A DNA stretch of 64,000 nt from NCBI GenBank assembly GCA_036365515.1, contig CM070874.1, forward strand, positions 220,084,942 to 220,148,941. Direction: 5' to 3'. The position numbers and the translations under genes are program-made. The stretch comes from Torymus aiolomorphi (taxonomy: Eukaryota; Arthropoda; Insecta; Hymenoptera; Torymidae). Positions 35,261-46,285 of the stretch are shown piece after piece. A model generated the notes under the pieces. It made no database searches. It was not told the origin of the DNA and saw only the letters and a program-made list of their open reading frames with translations. The stretch's first letter is position 1; each line of letters opens with the position of its first letter.

Positions 35261-36092
35261 CTATATACTTCTTAAATTTGTTTGCATTAAATCTTGAACT
35301 TCGTAACTTGCCAAAAGATCAAGAGTTTGATCTAGAAGTTTTGCAAGTGGTTTGTCTATTTGGTTACTTTTTACAAAATCTGGACCAATAATATAAGTGG
35401 CCAAATTTTTCACTGGATCATGTTCTTCTGCGGATGATACTGTAGATGTAATTGCCCAGTAAATGTGTTGTACACCACGAAGATGTAGTTTATTCCAAGA
35501 GAATAACTAGCAGTGATTTCTTCAACTTTTCTCTGTAGTAATAATGAAAGATTTTGTACTCCATCTGTTATTAAATAACCACACATTGCTAAATATTTTT
35601 CTTTCATCTTGTCGTCTACCTTATCTGTATTCTGAGGAGAGTTGTCAGAAATTTTTGTCTTTCAAGAAGAATTTTTGTACTTCCACCAAGAATATTCAAT
35701 TGTATTCTTAAAATGATTACAAGCATTGTATAAGAATATACACTATATTGCTGTTCTTGAAATAGCAAAAATTTTCAATTTATTCCATGAAGAAATTTTC
35801 TCTGCAGTACCATATCGAAGATCATTCACTATCTTTTCACAATCAAGACACTTTGTAACCGCAGTCCTCAAATTTCTAGAGAGCATCAATGCAGTCTGAT
35901 CGCATGTTCTTTCTGTGCTTTCAAAATGTTGTCTTCTTCGACTTTCCAGTAGTTTGTTTACTTCTCTCCCTACTATTCCCGAAGTTTACTCCTTGCATAT
36001 CTAGCTAATATAATTAGAGTAACAAAGAATACCCCACCAAAAAGGAATTTATGCCTGTGGTTATAAAAACAGTTTTTCACTCGTGTAAACAT
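35261..36092 (-). pseudogene. PEX3: PEX3 pseudogene (peroxisome biogenesis factor 3)
   Basis: Starts at an ATG reading MFTRVKN, then RHKFLFGGVFFVTLIILARY (N-terminal membrane anchor), RRRQHFESTERTCDQTALML, ISSWNKLKIFAISRTAI, KYLAMCGYLITDGVQNLSLL, IYWAITSTVSSAEEHDPVKN and IIGPDFVKSN, ending in a TAG after NLRSI. These follow PEX3 order (the HFES..RTC and LK..S(F)TR motifs are diagnostic). PEX3 anchors PEX19 at the peroxisome membrane. At least one stop after the anchor, one after SRTAI and several frame slips kill it; about 80 C-terminal residues are missing. No intron is visible across the region, unlike the neighbouring fragments, so this piece could be retrocopied or come from a long exon. 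Confidence 0.8.
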
Positions 36093-37027
36093 GGATCAAA
36101 TATTTCATGATATAATATTGAAAAATTTATAGCTTTAAATTCTGTGTATTAAGTTTTCCATCATAATTTCGAGAAATGGCTTTAGTGATAGATAATTTTC
36201 GCTTTACTGCAAAACATCTGAAAAAATCAATAAAGGATTATAAGTACATGTAGAATATTATTACAAAATACTTCTATATTTTACACAAAAAGTTTAAAAG
36301 ATTATCTACTAACCTCAAAAAGTTATTAATAAAAATAATGACTTTTCGCACCAGTGTCAAAATATACTATTTTGCAATGGCAGTTAAGTGCTTATCGATT
36401 TCTGCTTCCATTAAAGTTCTGAAATAATAATTTTAGTTAAATTTTTTTTTTTCAATTTTTACATTTATGTTAATATAAGTCATATATTATATGTAAGAGT
36501 TAATAAAGCTATAAGAACTTTTTGCCGATACTAATTACACAATAAAAATGAATTATATAAATAAATGAGATAAAGAAATAGTAGTACACACCTCAATTTA
36601 GGATTATCCTCTGAAATAACTAATTTCAAGTTCAGTAGGTTTAAAATGAACAGACAAAACTGTTGATAAGCAAGTAATTGCTATTAACATCATAGAGCAG
36701 CTAAGTAGTCTCATTTCAGAAATACATGTAAATAACTTGACTAATCTGCTACTCTTCTGCACAAAACATCGACTGGAATCTCATATCCATACTTATACTT
36801 ATATATAAGTAAATTATTAACATCATAAAGCAACCAAGTGGTATCATTTCAGCATCGCATATTAACTTGAACTGATATCTTGTGCTACTCTTCTGCTCAA
36901 AACATCGTCTGGAATCTCATATTCATACTTATACTTATAATGTGCTGTTTCGTATCCTACTCATTGTACTTGAGACCTGGTATCAGCTAAAATTAAAAAT
37001 ATGTTTAAAAACTGCACTAACCACTTT
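36093..37027. other. Exon-like scrap and a 134-bp tandem duplication
   Basis: On minus, an exon-like piece ending EDNPKLR at donor AG|GTGTGT (about 36590) continues after an acceptor ATTTCAG near 36421 with TLMEAEIDKHLTAIAK and a stop. It looks like the end of a protein, family not recognised. At 36682-36940 a 134-bp unit (ATTAACATCATA...CATACTTATACTT) is duplicated in tandem. Confidence 0.35.
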
Positions 37028-37761
37028 TTAAATCATAGCTGTACCACTCTCAAGATCAAGTTTTGTTTCTCTTGTATGTTCGCCATAAAATCTTTCGAAT
37101 TTTTGATTGAACTTAGCATTTCTTTCATTGATGTAGTCAATGTCTGCATCATCATTATGCATTCTCTTTCTACTATATTTCTCAGTTGGCAACCCTAAAA
37201 AAATATTTATTAATTTACAAAATTTCAAAATAAAATAAATAAAATTTACAAAATTTCAAAATAAAATAAATAAAAATTAGTTACATAGATCTTCTCTTTT
37301 AATGATACGTACACTGTTTCTCTAAGTCTGAAACGATTTTATCAATTGCTTCTTTCTTATCTTTATGTAAACCATGTAAAATTATATTTCTGTCTCCATA
37401 AAATGCAGGATCAAGCTTTTCTTTTGCCTCTTATAAGCTTTCTATAAGCTTCCATATTAGGCTGAATTCCTTTAATAAGTCGTTTGTATTTATTGACTTA
37501 CGGTAGCTTGCTCAAAATCAGCAAAACCATCATTTGGTGAGATTTTCTTTCTCTTTCTTGATAGGCATTCTGCTTCTATCACATCAATATTTAAAAGTTT
37601 TTATTCTTTCGAAGTCGAGTCCCTAAATCTTGTTTGGCATCTTTTTCATTATTTAATATCTATTCAGCTTGACGCTTCCGAGCTTCCCAGTTCTTGGGAA
37701 ATTTTTGCCATTTATCTTCTTCTACAACTTTCTTGTTTTATTGTTGACGTGCTTCATTCTA
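37028..37761 (-). pseudogene. SYF2: SYF2 pseudogene (pre-mRNA splicing factor), intron retained
   Basis: Reads NEAR near 37757, VVEEDKW, KFPKNWEARKRQAE then TAG, IKGIQPNMEAYR, ILHGLHKDKKEAIDKIVSDL in shifted frames, and finally [36 protein letters not shown] to the stop at 37028. The C-terminal block is the hallmark of SYF2, a subunit of the spliceosome-associated NineTeen complex. A Trp codon has become TAG, several indels shift the frame, and a 12-base duplication interrupts the MEAYR region. An intron-like segment (GTACGT ... TTTTTTTAG) separates the last two exons, so it is a DNA-level duplicate. Confidence 0.85.
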
Positions 37762-37811
37762 TACCAGGGATGATAAATACAGTTGGATTTGAAGGTATTC
37801 TATTTACCCTT

Positions 37812-38287
37812 TTAACATAGTCTTTTTTTTTCTTTCAATAAGAGGTATTCTAGCTCATCGATAGTAGAAACTGTAACAGAACTGAACTTTCCTATATTTT
37901 TAGTATATTTAGTCACCATGACTTTCTTTGATTTTTCAACTTGCACTTGATTATAAATATCAGTCATTGGACCTTCTCCTGAGCTTTTAACCACAGAACC
38001 TTTAACGATAAACACTATATTTGGGCAAGATTCATGCTTGTAGTACAGAAGTAATCCACATCTGTAAACAAAAAATTGAATTAGAAACACTTAATTAAAA
38101 ATAACAAAACTTATAATATGAATATATTTACTTTTTACATTTTTTCCGATGTTGTTTTTTAATTTCTTCTTGTCGTTTCAAATACGTGATTTCATCTTGT
38201 TCGAAAGTCATTTTGTGCGCATGTTTACTTCCATCAATTATACGAGCACCATCTCTTTTGCGAAGGGGTAACTTTCCAAAGCACAAT
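37812..38287 (-). pseudogene. STEEP1: STEEP1/CXorf56 gene fragment, splicing intact
   Basis: Exon 38132-38287 (acceptor TTTATTTAG) reads KLPLRKRDGARIIDGSKHAH and ends RKKCKK at donor AA|GTAAAT. A 70-base intron follows, then from 38061 [51 protein letters not shown]. This is the conserved core of STEEP1, including the paired Cys of its zinc-binding part. Joining the exons restores KKCKKCG exactly in frame. After STIDE the sequence departs from the family (which continues acidic) and a run of nine A leads into a stop. The first ~50 residues, including the CLCG motif, are missing. Confidence 0.8.
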
Positions 38288-38313
38288 CTAAATAAAAAAT
38301 AACTTTAATGTTT

Positions 38314-38406
38314 TTATTGTATAATAATACCCAGTCCGAACAACCCAAACCCTGCTCCAAAGTATGGATTGTCGGACAAAGTCTGTATATACTCCATGAT
38401 TAGCAT
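38314..38406 (-). pseudogene. BCS1L: BCS1 N-terminal exon fragment
   Basis: Thirty codons reading MLIMEYIQTLSDN then NPYFGAGFGLFGLG, the start and single membrane segment of the mitochondrial AAA chaperone BCS1, which inserts the Rieske protein. A donor-like G|GTATTA follows the GLG. The AAA domain is not present in the window. The fragment lies 27 bases upstream of the STEEP1 exon on the same strand, replacing that gene's own first exon. Confidence 0.75.
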
Positions 38407-39100
38407 TTTAATTTTTCACTTAATATTTACAATAATAGCTTAATAAACTAAAGAGAGTGCATTAGCACACGTATTTACTTTTCTTTTAAAATGATTGTGT
38501 TTTTAAGTATATAAACTTTTATTCTTGACATTATAAAATATCACTTTCACTAAAAATTTATTATCTTCTTATTGTTTGTATATATTTTAACTTAAACAAG
38601 GCAACTCCTTTTTGTACATGTTTAATCTTGTAACACGAATTAAAGGTTAGATTTCTTGTAGTCCAATACGCCGGATCCACATCCACGTGATTAGTTAGCA
38701 GCCGGCGCTAAAGCCTTTCTATACAATATACGTCCAGTTCAACTGTTCAGTTCCGTCGAATACATTGTGAATATATCTATATATACTTATGTATATAGAT
38801 ATTTTTTAAAACAATTAAAATTAATATTTTAAAAAAACAAATTATTTAAGTATTTTCTATTTTATTTTATGAAAAGGAATTCTATTCGAATAATAATAAT
38901 AAATTTTTGTGTTCTATATTGTCGAAATTGATTTCTTTCACGCGAATACTGAAAGTCAAACCCAAAACCGTTGTGAAATTAATAAACGTGTAGTCTTATA
39001 CTTAACAAACATTGTTTAATGTACTTTTACTCTTAAAAAGTTGTGAAATCTCTCAAAAAAATGTTCTTATAAAAGTCAAAACTTATAGGCAAGTATAATG
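38407..39100. other. Intergenic; solo fragment of giant-palindrome-1 arm
   Basis: 38860-38925 (AAAAGGAATTCTATTCGAATA then AAATTTTTGTGTTCT) resembles the arm of giant palindrome 1 (12815-12870). This is a dispersed relative, showing that the palindrome's sequence belongs to a repeat family. No gene. Confidence 0.4.
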
Positions 39101-39429
39101 AGTTTGGTTTATTATATAGTATTGCATATTCCCTTTCTCCCACCCCCCTCACTCTCTCACTTAGATCTTAGATGGCTTTACAAGCGCACTCTTATTACTC
39201 GGTCATGCGCGCGCTGCGGGCTACGCGCAACGTGCGCGAGCGCGCGCGCTGCGCGTGATTCTGGACGCAGCCTTTCGGACACACGCGCGACTGGTCATGT
39301 ACGTGTGTGCCGCGGCCCGCTAGTACGTCGGCGGCCGGCGCTCGCAGGCAGCCAGCGAGCCGAGAAACGAGCCGAGCGAGGAGAGCGCATGCAGCAGCGC
39401 CCCGTATGAGCGAAAAAGCGCTGAGGACA
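39101..39429. other. GC-rich stretch, no gene assigned
   Basis: Strongly GC-rich with CGCGCG and GCGCGCTGCGCG words. Open frames on both strands are composition effects. Confidence 0.35.
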
Positions 39430-39672
39430 TTTTGAATCGCTCCTCTCTGTGACTCGTCTCTGCACTCTGTGCTCTCTCCGTATTTGTCCCAGTTCTGCGT
39501 GTGCCGCTGCACCGAGTGTGAATCCGCGGAGCCGTGCGTATCTTGGCCAGCAGTCTACCGCGACGTCGTGCCGCTCTCACCTTCTGCTGCTGCTGCTGCT
39601 GCCGCTGCCGCCGCCGCTGCTGCTGTCCGCAGTCTCCCCACAGTCGCAGTCCGTCTGCCCCAGTTCCGACTA
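39430..39672 (-). repeat. CAG/CGG-rich GC island, copy 2 (inverted)
   Basis: Reverse complement of 121-372 with the same landmarks: GGAGCGATTC/GGAGCGAGCG flank, ACGACGTCGCGGTAGACTGC, donor-like AAGGTGAGAG, and a CAG/CGG track of different length. The two lie 39 kb apart in opposite orientation. Confidence 0.65.
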
Positions 39673-39695
39673 CATAGGCTCCTCTTTCTCTCTTT

Positions 39696-39913
39696 GGGAG
39701 GAAATACAATAGGCGCCGTGCTCTGCTCCGCGCCCTGCTCCATGGCATAAGCATTCAGCTGATTGGTTGATTCCACCCATCCTGACCTTAGATATACATA
39801 TATGCTCTATGAGCTTAATAGAATCAACCAATCAGCTGAATGATGATACCACGGCGCAGATGGCGCAGAGCAGGGCGCGGAGCAGAGGATGGCGCCTATT
39901 GTATTTTCTCCCT
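39696..39913. repeat. Palindrome with CCAAT core and GC-rich arms
   Basis: GGGAGGAAATACAATAGGCG at 39696 is inverted at the right end (GGCGCCTATTGTATTTTCTC, to 39912). Inner arms carry CAGCTGATTGGTTGATTC and GAATCAACCAATCAGCTG. The loop of about 45 bases includes ATATACATATAT. Same design as 30481-30684. Confidence 0.8.
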
Positions 39914-40341
39914 TAGGCTGTCCACAATCACGTGCAAGCCTGCGGCACTTGAACGTGAACCTACATAACATAACCTACATTGCGCTGGGGACAGTACTAC
40001 GGCAGAGATTTTTCAAACGCCTCTGTCGTGTTGTGAAAACGTACACATGCCAGCGTCTGCAGTCTTCGGGAGTTGAAGTGCAAGATCGGAGCAACTTTGT
40101 TGAAAGTAGATGCTTTTCGGTGGTGACGAAGTTACTTTCCTGTCATTAGTTACTTTATTATCTCCTCCTCCTAGAGGAAGCTTAATTTGTTCCTGTTTAG
40201 AAAGTTATAGCTTAGTTCTAAAAATAAATCAACGGGTGTTATTAAAAAAGTAGGTATTTTATTTAAATTCATGTTTAATCACACTTACTGTTAAAATTTA
40301 ACAATACTAACATGCATCATTAAATATTTGTAAAGGTGAAA

Positions 40342-41174
40342 ATGCATTCTTATAAAAAATCAGATTCTCCTACTACAGCTTCAAAGCATTATAATTCAGT
40401 TAACCCTAAACAGGAAACTTACATTAGAAAAGGATGTTATAGTTACATTGTTAACTTTATATTTATTTCATAATAAATTTTTTTAGCAACCAAAGAATAA
40501 CGCAACATATGACGAAAATCAAATTGTATTTGTAACAGATATTTCTACAGATGTTGAGTTCACTGATAAGTCAGAGCATGTAGTCGATACAAAAACTTTT
40601 TGTTTTCGTAAGTATTGAAATTTCACACATGAAACAAAAATTAAATTTTTTAAAATATTTATGTATTTCTATCTTATTTTTTTACTTAACAGAATGTTTG
40701 TATCTTACATTGGAGAAAATTCCAACTTTGTCACAGTTGGTGATGTGTATTCAAAATATTCTTAATTCGCTGATTTCATAGATATAGATTCAATTAAAAA
40801 TATAGGTATTCCTAAATTATTCACATCAAATTTTAATTATTGATGTGGTTATAAACTGCTTATTTTTTGTTTTCATCAGATATTGTAGCCTTTTTGCTAG
40901 ACACAAAAAAATTGAAGTACTAAACAAAGATGTGGTTGAAACTCCGTATGTGAAACAGGAAAATTTAGGAGAAAAGGAAGACATTACACTATGTCTGACA
41001 AAAATTCTACTCAAAGTTTGTACTTTTTTCTATTATGAAATATGTATTTTCTAACAAAAATGTTACCAATATTATTTTGCAAATTAGATGTAGATGATGT
41101 TTTTTATGAATTAACAAATGATGATAATGATACAGGATTTCCAAATAAATTCATTAAAGACAACGATAATAAGG
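40342..41174 (+). pseudogene. Unassigned multi-exon gene or remnant
   Basis: Exon-like pieces on plus: from ATG 40342 reading MHSYKKSDSPTTASKHYNSV; 40487-40607 (acceptor TTTTTTTAG, donor TTTTC|GTAAGT) reading YDENQIVFVTDISTDVEFTD; 40693-40780 (acceptor CTTAACAG); about 40880-41020 reading KKIEVLNKDVVETPYVKQEN; and 41087-41172 (acceptor AAATTAG, donor AAG|GTAACT) reading DVDDVFYELTNDDNDTGFPN. Splice signals are good, but frames do not all join and stops occur in the third piece. The family is not recognised. Confidence 0.35.
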
Positions 41175-41873
41175 TAACTAAAATTTTTGAAATATCTACG
41201 TATTATTAATTATTGAAAATAACTACATAAGTATGTTTTTACCTAATTAAATGTTTTCGAATAATAATTCTTTGAAAGTAACGTATAATTATATTATTAT
41301 GTAACATAATTTTATGATATGTAGTCATCTTTTAATATTTATTATAACATTAAAATATGTAATAATCTTTAGTAATATCCATATTCAATGCAAAATTCAT
41401 ATAAGACCTGTAAAATGAGGGTTATGTTTATGTGGGTTGAAGTTTCACTTTTTACAACTAATTATATACGTAAATAGTAACAAAAACCAACACTATTAAA
41501 ATACGCCATTTCAAATTATTTTTCACAGAATGAGTATCTGCAGTACGTAAAAAAGTTGAAATTGGATTCGACGGTCAAGTCGGCTATGTTATGATACGTA
41601 CGGAGCTCAGCACACTGGTAGGCCGGGTGACAGCCAAACGACATACTCGGTGCGCGATCCAGCCCCAGGAGCGTGATTGTAGGCCGTACATATACCGCAT
41701 CACCGCATGGCGCAGCACTGTACAATTTCTCTTTTCCGCGCACCAGTCGCACACGCAACATTGGTATTTATTCGTTAGTGTTAATTATAAAATTGCCGTC
41801 TTTTAAACAAAAACCAATTTTGAATTTGGCAGTTCTTTATCTGTTTTTAATCTGTTTCATAAAAGCAGTTAGA

Positions 41874-42657
41874 ATGTCTGATGGTAAGGACAAAGTAATT
41901 TTACAAAGTATAATATTAGTTGTTTGCAAGAAAACAATTTTATCAAAAATTAAAACATAACTTTTAGTAAGATTTATTTAATATAATTATCATATTTTGC
42001 AAAGGAAGTTATGTGAAGAAGATGATTAATTGATGGTGATGGTATAGAAGATGATCGTAGACTCAATGTGCTATTAAAATCTTTCATAAAATGGGTCAAC
42101 AATCCAAAAACTGATCATGTTTTACATGAAAGAATGAATTCTCAATTAGCACAATGCGATTTTGCACAAAGAATTGAAAAATTATGAGAATCTAGCTAGG
42201 GAAATTGATCTAGAAATTGAAGACGCTAAAAAGAGCATTGAAACAACCGAAGTCGAACTTCAAGAAGCAAAGCAAGTTAGAAAAAATAAAATAAAATATG
42301 TTGTCCTAACCAAAGTTATTAATGAACAGCCTGAACAACTTTAAACTTTCAACGCTACAAAAAGAATTAGGAACATTACGGGTAAGGAAGACTTTAGAAT
42401 GATTTATAAATGAAAAAATTGTGTGACTATATAATAATTCATAACATTATAAATTATTTTTAATAAATTATGTATATTAATTACAGCAATTTACAATTTT
42501 ATTGTGTTATAATTTTCAGGAAAAATCTCAATATTTAGAACAGAAACTTGAAATGAGAAGAAAACAATTCCATGTTCTTATATCTTCTATTCATTCTCTG
42601 CAAGGAATGTTAGAGGAATCTGAAATTAGAGGAGATAGGTCGATGCACATGATATAG
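41874..42657 (+). pseudogene. THOC7: THOC7 pseudogene (THO/TREX mRNA export subunit), introns retained
   Basis: First-exon remnant ATG-TCT-GAT with GTAAGG donor at 41874. The second exon starts near 42005 after AAAG and reads LIDGDG, DDRRLNVLLKSFIKWVNNPK, HERMNSQLAQCDFAQ, then in another frame ELKNYENLAREIDLEIEDAK, KVINEQPEQL and LQKELGTLR at a GTAAGG donor (42382). The third exon from 42520 (TTTTCAG) reads LEQKLEMRRKQFHVLISSIH to a TAG. These are consecutive THOC7 motifs. In-frame TGA codons replace Arg near the start, and frame slips occur near 42175 and 42343. Introns remain, so it is a DNA-level copy. Confidence 0.85.
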
Positions 42658-42721
42658 GCAGCTTTTTCTCGAGTATGTGCCCATGATGTAAGTATGCTTT
42701 GGACTGGGATTTTATTTAATA

Positions 42722-43830
42722 GTATGGCAGAACTAAACCTCCAAGTTTCCGTCTGTCTGCTCTTCTGTTCCTGACAGTTCGATACTGCTCTCCTCATACC
42801 TGCTGCTTAACACATTATTAATATATTTTGTTTTGCCCTAGGCGGAGAGCTCCTGCAGAAGACAATACATCTTCATATAATTGTACTTTCCTCGAGGGTG
42901 GCCAACACAACTACCACTTCCCAAGGACATCACCTAGGCGAACACAACGGAGGAGTAACAGCGAAGGTGTAGTTAAATGTAAGTACTTTGCTTGCCTACT
43001 GAAAAATCTCATTTGAGATCTTACTCGAGATCTCATCTGAGGTCTCAGATAAGATTAAACAATAGAGTTTGAAAGATATAAACTTTTATTAATAATGTTA
43101 GTAATAAATTTTTTTATTAATAACACATAAATTTTATGAAAATATGTATTTTCTACAAAGTAAGCCCTATTTGAGGTCTCTCATCCCAAGATATTGACAT
43201 TTAAAGAAATTTGTCCTGGTGTAACCTACAGAGCTGAGATCTTGATGGATTTTAATGGGTCATAGCCTAATATCTTTGTTTTTAATATCTACATTAACTG
43301 AAGTTATTCACATTTTTTAATTTTCTCATTTTAATACTTATAAAATATAAAATGTGATTAAAAATTCAATTTTTTTTTTAATTCTATTTTTCTTTTTAAT
43401 TTAAGGCCTTGAAATAATATTTTTAACATAAATTTTTTTCTTAAGAATAGTTTCAGTCAGTAGAGATATGAAAAACAAAGATTTTAGGCCTTGTCTCGTT
43501 AAAATCTATCAAAGCCTCCGGTCTGTAGGTTACGCAAGGTCTAAAAAGATTATAGTTTTCAGTAAAACGCTTTAAAGTTAGAAATAAAAAATTTTGCTTT
43601 ACTGGGAATTAAGAAGATACTACAAAAATTTTGTAGTACTCCCTTAATGCTATAGTACGGCCAAACCTAACCTCCAAATTTCCATCTGTCTACTCTGGCA
43701 GTTTTATTGCTGCTCTTCTCATCTCTGATGATTGACATGTTACTAATACATTTTATTCTACTTAGGATAAAGAGCTCCTGTAGACAGCAATACGCATCGG
43801 ATGACTGCTACTTTCAAAGAACATGAAACA
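42722..43830 (-). repeat. Two inverted-orientation copies of the 285-bp family
   Basis: 42722-42880 and 43655-43800 share CTAACCTCCAA, TTCCATCTGTCT, a pyrimidine-rich tract ending in CTAGG or TTAGG, and GAGCTCCTG. The stretch 42990-43060 carries three TCTCATTTGAGATC/TCATCTGAGG words like the 57-58 kb satellite. Confidence 0.5.
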
Positions 43831-44198
43831 AATGAGCTTGTGTAGGAGAGTTGCAGCTTTGTCAGTATTTAGGGCACACCTGATTTTTAGGTACGACTTA
43901 TATCTCCCCAGAAAGTAACAAATTTTCTGTATAAAAATAATGTTTCACTAATAGTTTGTACGTTTTAAGGGCAGACACGTAAAAAGTCTAAAACACAGTT
44001 ATTGTAACAATTTTAAATATTAAACAATTTAAGGGGGTCTTAAACCTAATAGCCCTTCTGGACCAATTCACCTAAAAAAATAAATTAAAATAAGATTATT
44101 ATAAAATAATCAATATTTATTATGAATATAAATCATTTGTAATAAAAAATTTAAACGATTATTATGCAAAATTATGTTGTTTTTAAAAAAAAAAAAAC
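43831..44198. other. Intergenic, no gene seen
   Basis: AT-rich. The word CTTAAACCTAATAGCCCTTC near 44038 resembles ATACCTAATGGCTCCT near 6690, a possible shared repeat end. Confidence 0.35.
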
Positions 44199-44502
44199 TT
44201 TTGCGTCACTGTCTTTGGCAACTGGTCCATTGATTTTATGGGAGAGATAGAAAATTATTTTTAATACATCAAACTTTAGCATGAAGTTCTGGATTTACAA
44301 ATGTTGGTATTTAATTTTTTTTTTTAATGGGAAAAAATACTTTCTTTCCTTAATTTTATCAATTTTTATGAATTATCATTTTTTCGATTAAAAAAATACT
44401 TAAAATGCAGAGCTTCATGCTAAAGTTTGATGTATTACAAGTAATTTGCTTCGTCTCACATCAAAATAAATGGACCAGTTGCCAAAAAAAGTGACGCTAA
44501 AG
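44199..44502. mobile_element. Foldback element, ~110-bp arms
   Basis: TTGCGTCACTGTCTTTGGCA near 44200 is inverted near 44470-44500; ATCAAACTTTAGCATGAAG is inverted as CTTCATGCTAAAGTTTGAT. Small loop, no coding capacity. Confidence 0.75.
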
Positions 44503-44941
44503 TCCAAAAAACCATATTTTGAGAAATAAGCCTTTAATTATGAAAAATATTGTAAAACTTCAAAGATGTTGGGATCCCCTATGTCTTCTTTTTGAAACTC
44601 AGTTTTTTGCACTTGAGATCTGTTCTTCCACATGAAATAGTTTGAATATAAGGTCTGGCAATTTGTATGTACACACCTATAATCTTATCCCAGTAGTATC
44701 CGTTTCACTCAAAATTGATTGCTAAGAATCTGCCGTTCTTTCGTACTTTTAATCGGTTCACCCTTGAGTCACTTTTCAACACATCCCACTAATAATGAGT
44801 TTTATTATTATTTATTCATCTATTTCTATATAAGTTTCATACAAAGTTTCTATCTTAAACTAAAGCTACTCTTCAAATGTAAACCTTAAAAGTGTTACTG
44901 CTTGCTGATATTATTACATTAAACTTGTAAAAACTATGTAT

Positions 44942-45251
44942 ACAGAGAGAAGAAAAAATTTTTATATTAAAAAACGTCATTTATTATAAAGGAACGGACG
45001 TTTGGATACGGACAAATGAATATTCGTTTATAGTAAAAAAAATATTTCTTAATAGTTAAGACACCATGTCTTTGAAATCATACAAGATTTGAATTTCTTA
45101 ACTGTTAGAGAATATTACGTTATTATAAAGAAATATTGTTTAATATAAAGAAATGTGGTTAGCTATGAAGAAATAGGACTTTGGCACAAATAACATCATA
45201 ATTTTATAATAAGAAAACCATACTTTTAATATAAAAATTTTCTTTTCTCTG
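44942..45251. mobile_element. MITE with ~30-bp terminal inverted repeats
   Basis: ACAGAGAGAAGAAAAAATTT...TATATTAAAA at the left and TTTTAATATAAAAATTTTCTT...CTCTGT at the right are inverted. The 310-bp interior repeats TTATAAAGAAA words. Non-autonomous. Confidence 0.65.
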
Positions 45252-46285
45252 TGTAGATATACCTATATGTATAACACATTAAATTTTCACTTCTTAATTC
45301 ACTTATAATTGCAAGCAATGAAACACTAAGATAAGAATTAGAATGGACGAATCCAATTTAGAGTTAATGTTTACACTTGAATTGTTAATTTTAAAATTGA
45401 CTAGACACGTTCCACAAAAATCAAGTTCCCTCAGGTGTACATTCCTATGTAATCAAGTTTATGAATAACCTCAGCAAAAAGTTAACAGATCAGGTCAAAA
45501 ATGTTTTTGCATGCCCATCTATAATTATGGGAAAAAGCTAGTCCTATATTGAGCCTAATTCAAATTAAAAATTTGATAAAAACGATTTTTGATCATAATG
45601 TGTACAAAACTAAGTTTCAAATCCAAAAACCAAAAATACGTATTTTTCATGTTGATCAATTTTTCTGTGAGCCATATTTTTAAAAGTAAATGTCAAAACA
45701 GCGATCAATTAACGTGCAATCAATTACCTGATGAGCTAGGCTTATAAAAATTATTTTTAATTTCTAAATGCATATACTATAAAATTATTGTGTAAAAAAT
45801 ATTAAATTGTTGCAAATATAGCTCTGATAAAAATATTTAATTTTTCTGATAAATATAGTCGTGCCTGTAATGTAAAAACAAAGTTTTTACATAGACAGAG
45901 GGGGAGGGGGCGTGGTTTTTTTTTTTTTATGATTTATAATTGTTATTGAAGCAGTAACGGGTAACCCGACCTGCTGATTGAGTTTCTGCTGCTATGGTGG
46001 TATAGTTCTGATCATTGCCGATCTTGCTAGTAAAAAAAAATAATGCTTCAGGGGAACAATTTTCTTCTCCCGCAAACATCTTAAATAAAAAATTAATCTA
46101 AATAATATAAAATAGTTTTTTAAAGAATTTGTTTAGATTTAATTTTTTTTAAATTATTAAATTCTTTTGTCAAATTATTGATTTCTATTTTCTATACTTT
46201 TATAGGTAAGCGGCAGTTCTTCGAGCAGCTCACTTGTGAGCAATTTTTTTTTCTCAACAATTTTCAAGATTACATACTGAAGAAC
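45252..46285. other. Intergenic, no gene seen
   Basis: AT-rich non-coding sequence with a G-rich patch (GAGGGGGAGGGGGCG) at 45897 before a T run. No frames of note. Confidence 0.45.

Noticed and set aside
35261..38406. A single working multi-domain host gene
   Set aside because: The pieces match four unrelated proteins in turn and contain stops and frame slips, so they are separate fragments.
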